Source: Alphaproteobacteria bacterium (lineage in GTDB: Bacteria; Pseudomonadota; Alphaproteobacteria; Puniceispirillales; Puniceispirillaceae). Taken from it: a DNA stretch of 10,420 nucleotides. Position numbers and translations under genes: made by a program. The notes under the pieces were generated by a model, which saw only the letters and a list, made by a program, of their open reading frames with translations, did not search any database and was not told the origin of the DNA. Shown one piece after another: positions 1-5,812 of this stretch. Where the stretch lies: assembly GCA_016780695.1 (NCBI GenBank), contig JADHLK010000042.1, forward strand, positions 1 to 10,420, in the 5' to 3' direction. Position 1 is the stretch's first letter, and each line of letters opens with the position of its first letter.

Positions 1-2
1 AG

Positions 3-31
3 ATCCCGGCTTTATGCCGGGATTTTTTTTT
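3..31 (+). terminator. Rho-independent terminator of an upstream plus-strand gene
   Basis: A perfect 8-bp stem (ATCCCGGC at 3-10 with GCCGGGAT at 16-23) closes a five-base loop (TTTAT) and runs straight into nine T residues (23-31). This is a textbook intrinsic terminator in the plus direction. It should end a gene lying to the left of the window. On the minus strand the stem is not followed by T residues, so it should not efficiently stop transcription arriving from ychF. Confidence 0.85.
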
Positions 32-61
32 GGGATTTTTTTTGGGTTTTTTTTGGGGGGG
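19..61. repeat. Slipped tandem tract of GGGA/poly-T units ending in G7
   Basis: The 3' arm and tail of the terminator (GGGAT9 at 19-31) is followed by GGGAT8 (32-43), GGGT8 (44-54) and a run of seven G (55-61). This looks like two or three successive duplications of the terminator tail with decay. It lies downstream of ychF between convergent transcription units and encodes nothing visible. Homopolymer length here could also reflect sequencing or assembly error. Confidence 0.7.
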
Positions 62-132
62 CAAGCTGTCCGAGCATGACCTGATTAGGGATTTTGTGGT
101 CAGCCCCAGCCGGCAAAAGGGGGGCTTGGCGG

Positions 133-1233
133 CTACACATTAAAGCGGAAATGAAAGACATCGCCATCCTTGACCGGATAATCCGCCCCTTCAATGCGCA
201 TCTTGCCTGCTTCCTTGGCTGCGGCCTCGCCGCCGCAGCTGATATAATCCTCATAAGAGATGGTTTCGGCCCGGATGAAGCCCTTTTGAAAATCGGTATG
301 GATAACCCCGGCTGCTTGCGGGGCGGTGGCCCCTTTGGCAACTGTCCAGGCGCGCGCCTCTTTCGGACCAGCGGTGAAGAAGGTGAGCAAGTCCAACAGC
401 CCGTAACCAGCGGCTATCATGCGTTCTAGCCCGGATTGCTCCAGCCCCAGCGAGTCCAGAAAATCGCGGGAATCGGCCTCATCCAGCGTTGCTATTTCAG
501 CCTCTATCGCGGCAGATACAACCACTGAGCTGGCTTTTTCGGCCGCTGCTTTTTCGGCAACAAGCGCACTCATCACATTGCCGCTGGCGGCATCTGCTTC
601 ATTCACATTGCAGACATAGAGAACCGGCTTGGCGGTCAATAGCTGCAGCTGCGGCAGGCGTTCCATCTCTGCTGCGGTGAGCGTATCAGCAGCCCTGGCT
701 GGCCGGCCATCTGCCAGACAAGCCAGCAGCTTTTCCATCAATAGCAGATCATCAGCAGCCTGTTTGTCACCGCCGCGCTTTTTCTTGACCAGGGCGGCCA
801 TGCGCCGCTCCAGTGATTCCAGATCAGCCAGCATCAGCTCGGTTTCCACAGTGGCGGCATCGCGCAGCGGATCAACGCTGCCCTCAACATGGGTGATATC
901 CGAATCTTCAAAACAGCGCAGCACCATGGCAATCGCATCTACTTCCCGGATATTGGCCAGGAACTGGTTGCCCAGTCCCTCGCCCTTGGCCGCCCCGCGC
1001 ACCAGCCCGGCAATATCCACAAATTCCAGCTGGGTCGGCAGGACGCGCTCCGATTTGGCCAGTTCGGCCAGCCTGTCCAGACGCGCATCCGGCACGGAAA
1101 CGCGGCCCGTATTGGGCTCTATCGTGCAGAAAGGGTAATTGGCCGCCTCAGCAGCGGCTGTCTTGGTCAGCGCGTTGAACAGGGTGGATTTGCCGACATT
1201 AGGCAGGCCGACGATGCCGCAATTAAATCCCAT
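133..1233 (-). CDS. ychF: YchF/Obg-like ribosome-associated ATPase
   Basis: A 366-residue TRAFAC-class P-loop NTPase of the YchF (OLA1) family, whose usual length is about 363. The Walker A/G1 motif GLPNVGKST is at residues 9-17 and the G3 motif DIAG at 73-76, followed by the glycine-rich GxxxGEGLGNQFL stretch. The G4 position reads NVNE (209-212) instead of NKxD, which in this family goes with a preference for ATP over GTP. Residues ~100-200 form the coiled-coil insertion, and residues ~283-366 the TGS domain with the conserved HTDFQKGFIRAE signature. The family binds ribosomes and is redox/stress-linked (known from E. coli YchF). The start ATG is preceded by AAGGAG with 8-base spacing. That site includes the TAA stop of pth, so the two genes are probably translationally coupled. 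It is the last gene of the prs–rplY–pth–ychF run. Confidence 0.97.
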   Translation of the reverse strand: MGFNCGIVGLPNVGKSTLFNALTKTAAAEAANYPFCTIEPNTGRVSVPDARLDRLAELAKSERVLPTQLEFVDIAGLVRGAAKGEGLGNQFLANIREVDAIAMVLRCFEDSDITHVEGSVDPLRDAATVETELMLADLESLERRMAALVKKKRGGDKQAADDLLLMEKLLACLADGRPARAADTLTAAEMERLPQLQLLTAKPVLYVCNVNEADAASGNVMSALVAEKAAAEKASSVVVSAAIEAEIATLDEADSRDFLDSLGLEQSGLERMIAAGYGLLDLLTFFTAGPKEARAWTVAKGATAPQAAGVIHTDFQKGFIRAETISYEDYISCGGEAAAKEAGKMRIEGADYPVKDGDVFHFRFNV

Positions 1234-1245
1234 TATCGCTGCTCC

Positions 1246-1884
1246 TTATACTTGGTCTGTATCCCCGGCCTTAGCGCCGGAGCTTGTTGTTTTCTGTGCC
1301 GATTCGGGGGGCGGGGCGCGCCAGGCAACGCGTGAGGCATAGCTGGCCGTATCGCCGCCGGCCAGCAATTCGGCCTCATCGGCCAGCGCTGTCAGAAAAT
1401 CAGCCAGCCAGCCCTGCCGTTCAGCGGGGGAGAAATCCTGCAACACCCATTTTTCCACTGCTTCCGGGTGCGGCGGCCGGCCAATGCCAAGGCGGATGCG
1501 CTGATAGTCCGGGCCGATATACCGGTCAATATCACGCAGGCCATTATGGCCGCCATGGCCACCGCCGCGCTTGACCCGCAACCGGCCTGCTTCGAGGTCT
1601 ATTTCGTCATGGAATACGCTGAGCGCCTGCGGATCAATCTTGTGGAAGCGCAGGGCCTCAGCAATGGGCAGGCCGGAGCGATTCATAAAATTCTGCGGCT
1701 TGATCAGCCAGATTTTATGCCCGCCAATCATCCCGCTGCTGACCAGAGCTGAGAATTTCGACCGCCAGGGGCGAAAGCCATAAGCGTCTGCCAGCCTGTC
1801 CAGAATCAGGAAGCCGGCATTATGGCGGTTATTCTGATAGGGCGTGCCCGGATTGCCAAGGCCGGCCCAAAGCTGGGATGTCAC
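1246..1884 (-). CDS. pth: Peptidyl-tRNA hydrolase
   Basis: A 212-residue Pth that cleaves the ester bond of peptidyl-tRNAs dropped by stalled ribosomes, recycling tRNA in the cytoplasm. Landmarks fall at almost the same numbers as in E. coli Pth: GLGNPG (8-13, Asn11), catalytic His21 in NNRHNAGF, the FMNRSG loop with Asn68, HDEIDL with Asp93, and GGGHGGHNG with His113/Asn114. The C-terminus is longer than in E. coli, ending in a low-complexity Ser/Thr/Ala tail from about residue 190. I chose the GTG start at 1884 because AGGAAG lies six bases upstream and the β1 strand follows at once. An in-frame TTG at 1902 would add six residues but has no comparable binding site. The stop codon TAA merges into the Shine-Dalgarno of ychF. 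Confidence 0.96.
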   Translation of the reverse strand: MTSQLWAGLGNPGTPYQNNRHNAGFLILDRLADAYGFRPWRSKFSALVSSGMIGGHKIWLIKPQNFMNRSGLPIAEALRFHKIDPQALSVFHDEIDLEAGRLRVKRGGGHGGHNGLRDIDRYIGPDYQRIRLGIGRPPHPEAVEKWVLQDFSPAERQGWLADFLTALADEAELLAGGDTASYASRVAWRAPPPESAQKTTSSGAKAGDTDQV

Positions 1885-1908
1885 GGCATTCTTCCTGTTC
1901 AAGCAAAT

Positions 1909-1938
1909 CAGGCGGCCCGACCCATGGCCTGCCGCCTG
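1909..1938 (-). other. GC-rich inverted repeat between rplY and pth
   Basis: CAGGCGGC (1909-1916) pairs perfectly with GCCGCCTG (1931-1938) around a 14-base loop. In minus-strand transcripts it sits between the rplY stop and the pth ribosome binding site, followed only by a weak U-containing stretch (ATTTGCTT). It could be a weak terminator, an attenuating hairpin, or an RNA-processing or stability element that uncouples pth from rplY expression. The function is inferred; only the symmetry is seen. Confidence 0.5.
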
Positions 1939-1967
1939 TCTGTTGTCGGTTCAGCACCGGGTCTGGC

Positions 1968-2621
1968 CTATTCTTCGTCGGCCTCACTGGCAGCGGCTTC
2001 TTCACCGCCTTCTGCGCCTGCTTCAGCCGCTTCTTCTTCCTCATTCTTCACGCCGCCGCCCGGTGAGGCCAGCGTTGCAATGGTAAAGTCACGGTCGGCA
2101 ATGGTCGGGGTTACCCCTTCCGGCAATTCAATGGCGCTGATATGCACCGAATCACCGATTTTCAGACCCTCCAGATCAACAATGATTTTCTCTGGAATAG
2201 CGGTCGCCGGACAGTTCAGCTCCACCTCATGGCGCACCACATTCAAAACGCCGCCAATTTTCAGTGCCGGGCAGGTATCTTCATTGATGAATTCCACACC
2301 CACCGCAACTGCCAATGTTGCCGACCGGCTGATACGCAGGAAATCAAGATGCAGCGGCTCATCTGTAACCGGATGCATCTGAATATCACGGGTCAGCACA
2401 GTTTCTTTGCCGGACCCGGTGTCAATATCCAGCAAGCGGGTGAAAATTCCCGGCTCATGGATGAGTTTGCGAATCACGCGCGCTTCGAGCTCTATGCCCA
2501 TAGCCGGTTTCTTGTCGCCATAAATGACGGCAGGTATCTTGCCTGCGCGGCGTGCCGCACGGGCGGACCCCTTACCGACCCGAGAGCGCTCATCAGCGCT
2601 CAGTAAAGTGTTTTCTGACAT
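1968..2621 (-). CDS. rplY: 50S ribosomal protein L25, long CTC/TL5-type
   Basis: A 217-residue L25/general stress protein Ctc. The N-terminal domain (about 5-95) carries the 5S rRNA-binding β-barrel signature: RVGKGSARAARRAGKIPAVIYG, then the helix of VIRKLIHEP, and the DIQMHPVTDEPLHLDFLRI motif. Residues ~100-185 form the second β domain found in CTC/TL5 proteins but absent from the short E. coli L25 (about 94 aa). The tail from ~195 is very acidic (Glu/Ala/Asp repeats). The chosen ATG (2621) has GAAGGAG eight bases upstream and matches the usual family N-terminus. A further 30 in-frame residues upstream are unlike the family and include the promoter and hairpin. The gene lies between prs and pth and appears to have its own promoter. 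Confidence 0.96.
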   Translation of the reverse strand: MSENTLLSADERSRVGKGSARAARRAGKIPAVIYGDKKPAMGIELEARVIRKLIHEPGIFTRLLDIDTGSGKETVLTRDIQMHPVTDEPLHLDFLRISRSATLAVAVGVEFINEDTCPALKIGGVLNVVRHEVELNCPATAIPEKIIVDLEGLKIGDSVHISAIELPEGVTPTIADRDFTIATLASPGGGVKNEEEEAAEAGAEGGEEAAASEADEE

Positions 2622-2645
2622 CAAATTCTCCTTCATGAAGTCATG

Positions 2646-2675
2646 AAAAATCCTGTGCCTCCAGGGGTGCACAGG
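2646..2675 (-). terminator. Hairpin plus U-tract in the prs–rplY gap
   Basis: On the minus strand CCTGTGC (2675-2669) pairs with GCACAGG (2658-2652) around a ten-base loop and is followed by ATTTTT (2651-2646). This has the shape of an intrinsic terminator about 110 bases downstream of prs. The hairpin starts one base after the predicted start site of the rplY promoter, so it would also form the very 5' end of the rplY mRNA. It may therefore act as a prs terminator, a stabilising 5' stem-loop, or an attenuator of rplY. The U-tract is short. Confidence 0.6.
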
Positions 2676-2682
2676 TGGCGGA

Positions 2683-2711
2683 ACAATAGGGAAAATGGTC
2701 TGCAATATCAA
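2683..2711 (-). promoter_or_regulatory. Sigma-70-like promoter for rplY
   Basis: Reading the minus strand, TTGATA (2711-2706) is separated by exactly 17 bases from TATTGT (2688-2683). Five of six -35 bases match TTGACA and four of six -10 bases match TATAAT. The predicted start is an A near 2676, giving a leader of about 55 bases before the rplY ATG. The position between prs and rplY suggests that rplY–pth–ychF can be transcribed independently of prs. Confidence 0.6.
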
Positions 2712-2782
2712 GCGGTTTTATAGCAGCCGGCATCGCGCCCGCCAGCCGTGCCCTGTTGCCCCCTATTCTCTGGCAGACAGGC

Positions 2783-3715
2783 TTACTTGAACAGGCTGGA
2801 GACTGAGCGTTCCTCATGGATGCGCTTGATAGCCTCTCCCAGCAGCGGGGCCACCGTTATCTGGCGGATATTCTTGGCAACCCGCATAGCCTCGGTAGCC
2901 TGAATAGAATCGGTGGTTACCAGCGAGTCCAGCGGTGAGGAGGCCACCCGGCTGACCGCCCCGCCAGACAGCACCCCGTGCGTCACATAGGCATCCACCG
3001 ACAGCGCGCCTGCCTCAATCAGCGCCTTGGCTGCATTACAGAGCGTGCCGCCTGAATCAACAATATCATCAACCATGATACAATGGCGGCCCTCAACATC
3101 ACCGATAATATTCATCACCTCAGACACCCCGGCGCGCGGACGGCGCTTGTCAATGATGGCGAGGTCTGCATCCAAACGGCTGGCCAGCGCACGCGCGCGC
3201 ACCACCCCGCCAACATCCGGCGAGACAATCATCAGCTTGCCATCTGCATAGCGTTCGGCAATATCATTGCGAAACACCGGAGCCGAATAGAGATTATCAG
3301 CCGGGATATCAAAAAAGCCCTGAATCTGGGCTGCGTGAAGGTCAATAGTGAGGATGCGATCGGCCCCTGCTGTGGTGATCAGATTGGCCAGCAGCTTTGC
3401 CGAAATCGGGGTGCGGGGGCCAGATTTGCGATCCTGCCTGGCATAGCCGTAATAGGGCAGGACGGCTGTGACCCGGCGGGCTGACCCACGCCGCAGCGCA
3501 TCCAGAGCGACCAGCAATTCCATGATATTGTCATTCGCCGGATAAGAGGTGGATTGCACCACAAAAACATCTTCACCGCGCACATTTTCGTGAATTTCGA
3601 CAAACACCTCCATATCGGCAAAGCGGCGCACATCTGCTGTGGTCAGCGGCACATCCAGATAGGCGGCGATGGCTTCGGCCAGAGGTCTGTTGGAATTGCA
3701 GGACAGAATTTTCAT
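2783..3715 (-). CDS. prs: Ribose-phosphate pyrophosphokinase (PRPP synthetase)
   Basis: A 310-residue class I PRPP synthetase, full length for the family. It transfers pyrophosphate from ATP to ribose 5-phosphate, giving PRPP for purine, pyrimidine, His, Trp and NAD synthesis. Visible motifs are the N-terminal SCNSNRPLAEAIA, the catalytic flexible loop around GYARQDRKSGPRTPISAK (90-107), the DLHAAQIQGFFD segment (125-136) and the PRPP-binding loop VDDIVDSGGT (215-224). The ATG start matches the family N-terminus, but upstream (TGTGAATCCAC) I see no clear Shine-Dalgarno, unlike its neighbours. Two copies of ATGTGA spaced 11 bases apart lie just before the start. It is followed by the rplY–pth–ychF genes on the same strand, as is common in alphaproteobacteria. 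Confidence 0.98.
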   Translation of the reverse strand: MKILSCNSNRPLAEAIAAYLDVPLTTADVRRFADMEVFVEIHENVRGEDVFVVQSTSYPANDNIMELLVALDALRRGSARRVTAVLPYYGYARQDRKSGPRTPISAKLLANLITTAGADRILTIDLHAAQIQGFFDIPADNLYSAPVFRNDIAERYADGKLMIVSPDVGGVVRARALASRLDADLAIIDKRRPRAGVSEVMNIIGDVEGRHCIMVDDIVDSGGTLCNAAKALIEAGALSVDAYVTHGVLSGGAVSRVASSPLDSLVTTDSIQATEAMRVAKNIRQITVAPLLGEAIKRIHEERSVSSLFK

Positions 3716-3721
3716 GTGGAT

Positions 3722-3738
3722 TCACATTTATGTCACAT
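3722..3738 (-). repeat. Direct repeat of ATGTGA, 11-bp period, before prs
   Basis: On the minus strand ATGTGA occurs at 3738-3733 and again at 3727-3722, one helical turn apart and ending seven bases before the prs start codon. Direct repeats with this period are typical of tandem binding by OmpR/PhoB-type regulators. However, the copies are short, AT-rich and close to the start codon, so chance is possible. Confidence 0.3.
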
Positions 3739-3785
3739 CTCTGATATGAGAAGTGTTTAACAATCGGCTGACCAACATACAAGGC

Positions 3786-3810
3786 ATAATCTGCCCGCCG
3801 GTCAGATTAT
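3786..3810. other. 25-bp dyad overlapping the end of the small ORF, upstream of prs
   Basis: ATAATCTG (3786-3793) and CAGATTAT (3803-3810) form a perfect 8-bp inverted repeat around nine bases. Two additional CG pairs can form beyond a mismatch. In minus-strand RNA the 5' arm contains the last two sense codons and most of the stop of the 22-aa ORF. No T-run follows on either strand, so it is not a standard intrinsic terminator. It may be an operator for prs or a 3'-end/processing hairpin of the lgt operon. Confidence 0.5.
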
Positions 3811-3870
3811 CAGGCAGGAAGCCAGCAAGCCCAGAAAACAGAAACCGAAAAACAACCAGAGATGCGGCAT
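3802..3870 (-). CDS. Probable 22-residue hydrophobic membrane peptide
   Basis: I do not recognise a family. The ORF begins with an ATG that shares its A with the pgeF stop (TGATG) and is preceded by AAAGGAG (3883-3877) with an ideal six-base spacer. It encodes 22 residues, of which residues 4-22 are almost entirely Leu, Phe, Ile, Gly, Ala and Cys, enough for one membrane helix. His3 is the only potentially charged residue. The stretch LLASC (15-19) resembles a lipobox, but there is no basic N-terminus and only three residues follow the Cys, so a lipoprotein is doubtful. The upstream genes of the operon (lgt, midA, pgeF) are joined by the same kind of stop/start overlap, which supports real translation. 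Alternatives are a non-functional coupling peptide or a leader peptide acting on the dyad that overlaps its stop. Confidence 0.5.
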   Translation of the reverse strand: MPHLWLFFGFCFLGLLASCLII

Positions 3871-4685
3871 CAGCTGCTCCTTTCTGCTGTAGCGAGGCTG
3901 ATCAGGGCCATCAGCCGACCGGTATCCGGCACTTGTTCATGGGTCGCCCGCCGGTGGCTGAACCAATGTTTTGAATCGCTGTAGGTATCGCAGCCGCAAT
4001 CGGCTATATCGCTCAGCCCGGCGCGGCGGGCGCGGTCTGCAACGAAACCCGGCAGGTCAAACAGATAATGGTCGCGGGAAGCCGGGTCGCGGCCCAATCG
4101 CTGGGCGGCACACGGGTCCGCTGCCAGCAGGGTCGCCTGCATATCCGGCCCAATCTGATAAGAGGTCCCGGCAATCGCCGGCCCTATGCGGCAGCCAATA
4201 TCGGCCAGCTGCGCGCCTTTTTCCTGCATGGCAGCGAGGCTGGCCTCCAGAATACCGGCCAACGCCCCACGCCAGCCTGCATGACAGGCTGCAATAATGC
4301 CAGCCTTGGTATCTGCCAGCAGAACCGGCACACAATCTGCGGCAAGAATCATCAGCCCCAGCCCGGCGCGGCTGGTTACCAGCCCGTCTGCCTCAGCCCG
4401 GCTGTGCGGGTCCGCCTCAACAACCTTTGGCCCATGCAGCTGATACAGCCCGGCTATCTGATCCTCAGCCAAGCCCAGCGCGGCGGCGGCCCGCGCCCGG
4501 TTTTGCCGGACCCGGCCCGGCGCATCGCGTGAGCCGATCCCGCCATTCAGACTGTCATAGGCGCCGCTGGAAACACCGCCGCGGCGGCTGAAAAAACCGT
4601 GCCGGATACCGGCCGCCAGCCAGCTCTCATCCGCCAGAAAGACCGGCCCGTGTGGGTCTTGATGCCAGTGCCAGTCAGCTGTCAT
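3870..4685 (-). CDS. pgeF: Peptidoglycan editing factor PgeF (multicopper-oxidase-like laccase domain, DUF152/YfiH)
   Basis: A 271-residue single-domain YfiH/YlmD/FAMIN-family enzyme. The family removes wrongly built muropeptide precursors (L-Ser in place of L-Ala) in E. coli, and homologues have purine nucleoside phosphorylase/deaminase activity. Family signatures are HGFFSRRGGVSSGAYDSLN (29-47), YQLHG with His84, AADCVPVLL with Cys118 and CHAGWRG with His135. The His–Cys–His set is the expected zinc site. GPAIAGTSYQIG (168-179) and the C-terminal YSDSKHWFSHRR also match. The ATG overlaps the midA stop by four bases (ATGA), so it is translationally coupled, and its own stop overlaps the start of the 22-aa ORF. 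Older annotations call this family polyphenol oxidase or laccase, which is probably misleading. Confidence 0.95.
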   Translation of the reverse strand: MTADWHWHQDPHGPVFLADESWLAAGIRHGFFSRRGGVSSGAYDSLNGGIGSRDAPGRVRQNRARAAAALGLAEDQIAGLYQLHGPKVVEADPHSRAEADGLVTSRAGLGLMILAADCVPVLLADTKAGIIAACHAGWRGALAGILEASLAAMQEKGAQLADIGCRIGPAIAGTSYQIGPDMQATLLAADPCAAQRLGRDPASRDHYLFDLPGFVADRARRAGLSDIADCGCDTYSDSKHWFSHRRATHEQVPDTGRLMALISLATAERSS

Positions 4686-5812
4686 TTTTCCGGTCCGGTT
4701 CCTGTCTGAGTTGCGGTATCGGCAAAGCCGGGGGGCAGCCCCTCCCCCGGCGGGATCAGCAGGGCGACTTTGAACAGGCTGCCCATCCAGGCCGGGCTGG
4801 TCAACCGGTCAATCGCAGCGCGCAGGCTGTGGCGGGTTTTGGCATCAGCTGTGCTGGCCAGCTGCTCAGCCCGGCGGGTGATGCCCAGCTGGGTCAAAAA
4901 GGCCCCTTGTTCCACCGGCCCGACCAGGCGGGCCCCTTCCGCCCTCGCAACCTTGCCGAGCCTGGCAAAATCCACCAGAAAGGTCAGATCAGCTGTCCCC
5001 GCATGGCTGAGGAAATCGACTTTTTCATGGGCCTGCACCGCTTGCAGGCTGCTGCCGGTTAATGCGCTGCCACCATAATCAATGATCAAAAAAGCCCCTC
5101 CATAATGGGCAATATGGCGGGCTAGCCGGGTGATGAAATGCGCACCCGCCGGGCTGTATTCTGCTATCATTCCTTCTTTTGCATTTCTATGGCGGGCACA
5201 GTCAAAAGCCTGTTTTTCCGCAGCGCTCAAAGCCGCGCCGGGCAGAAAGGCAAATTGCCCGTCTGCCAGCCCGATCAGCCGGTGATGCCAGTCGCCTGCC
5301 TGAAAAATCGCCTGATCCACGCCGAGCGCATCAAAAAATTCGTTGGCGGCCCCAAAGAGCGGGCGGCCGGGCAACGCCTCGATCTGGTCAGTATAATGCA
5401 GGTCTGCCCCGTTCAAATGACTGGCCTGCTGGTCCCGCAGAGCCGGGCTGGCCTCTAGCATCCAGAGCGGGGCCGTGTGAAGCGGCGGGGCCAGCCGGTC
5501 AAAGACCCGGCGCATATCTGCCATTAGCTGGCCGCTGCCGGGGCCGGCCTCAAAGACCAGAGCATCTGCTGGCTTGCCGGACAGCTCCCAGAGATGGATC
5601 AGCAAGGCTGCCAGCATCTCGCCAAATAGCGGGGAGATTTCCGGGGCGGTGATAAAATCGCCGCTTTTGCCGATCCGGCCGGGCTGGCTGTAATAGCCGA
5701 ATTCCGGGTCGCTGGCAGCGATTTGCATAAAGCGGCTGATCCGCATTGGCCCCTCGGCCGCCAGCCGTGACACCAGCTGGCTGGCCCGCTGCTGATCAGC
5801 CTGCGAGGTCAT
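4682..5812 (-). CDS. midA: SAM-dependent methyltransferase, MidA/NDUFAF7 family
   Basis: A 376-residue class I methyltransferase of the MidA family (Pfam DUF185). The mitochondrial homologue NDUFAF7 methylates an arginine of the complex I subunit NDUFS2 during assembly, and a similar respiratory role is likely here but not proven. Visible signatures are the N-terminal FMQIAASDPEFGYY (28-41), the family motif SGDFITAPEISPLFGEMLA (50-68), the SAM-binding FEAGPGSGQLMADM (87-100) and ANEFFDALGVDQ (156-167). The usual ANEFFDALP has Gly in place of Pro here. LIIDYGGSA later in the chain fits the conserved DYG. Start and stop each overlap a neighbour by four bases (ATGA), with lgt upstream and pgeF downstream. 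Confidence 0.93.
   Translation of the reverse strand: MTSQADQQRASQLVSRLAAEGPMRISRFMQIAASDPEFGYYSQPGRIGKSGDFITAPEISPLFGEMLAALLIHLWELSGKPADALVFEAGPGSGQLMADMRRVFDRLAPPLHTAPLWMLEASPALRDQQASHLNGADLHYTDQIEALPGRPLFGAANEFFDALGVDQAIFQAGDWHHRLIGLADGQFAFLPGAALSAAEKQAFDCARHRNAKEGMIAEYSPAGAHFITRLARHIAHYGGAFLIIDYGGSALTGSSLQAVQAHEKVDFLSHAGTADLTFLVDFARLGKVARAEGARLVGPVEQGAFLTQLGITRRAEQLASTADAKTRHSLRAAIDRLTSPAWMGSLFKVALLIPPGEGLPPGFADTATQTGTGPEK

Noticed and set aside
60..132. Possible terminator for ychF (AGCCCC/GGGGCT pairing)
   Set aside because: Only a six-base stem with a large loop and no T-run in the minus direction.
629..1138. Plus-strand ORF of 169 codons opposite ychF
   Set aside because: Ser/Arg/Ala-rich shadow of a clear YchF coding frame; no domain recognised.
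1885..1902. TTG start adding six residues to Pth
   Set aside because: The GTG at 1884 has AGGAAG at six bases and places catalytic residues at the same numbers as in E. coli.
1822..2382. Plus-strand ORF of 186 codons opposite pth and rplY
   Set aside because: Spans two real genes and their gap on the other strand, with low-complexity Ser/Pro stretches mirroring the acidic tail of L25.
2622..2711. 30-residue N-terminal extension of L25
   Set aside because: The family N-terminus begins at the ATG at 2621 with a strong binding site; the extension runs through the hairpin and proposed promoter and starts with TTG.
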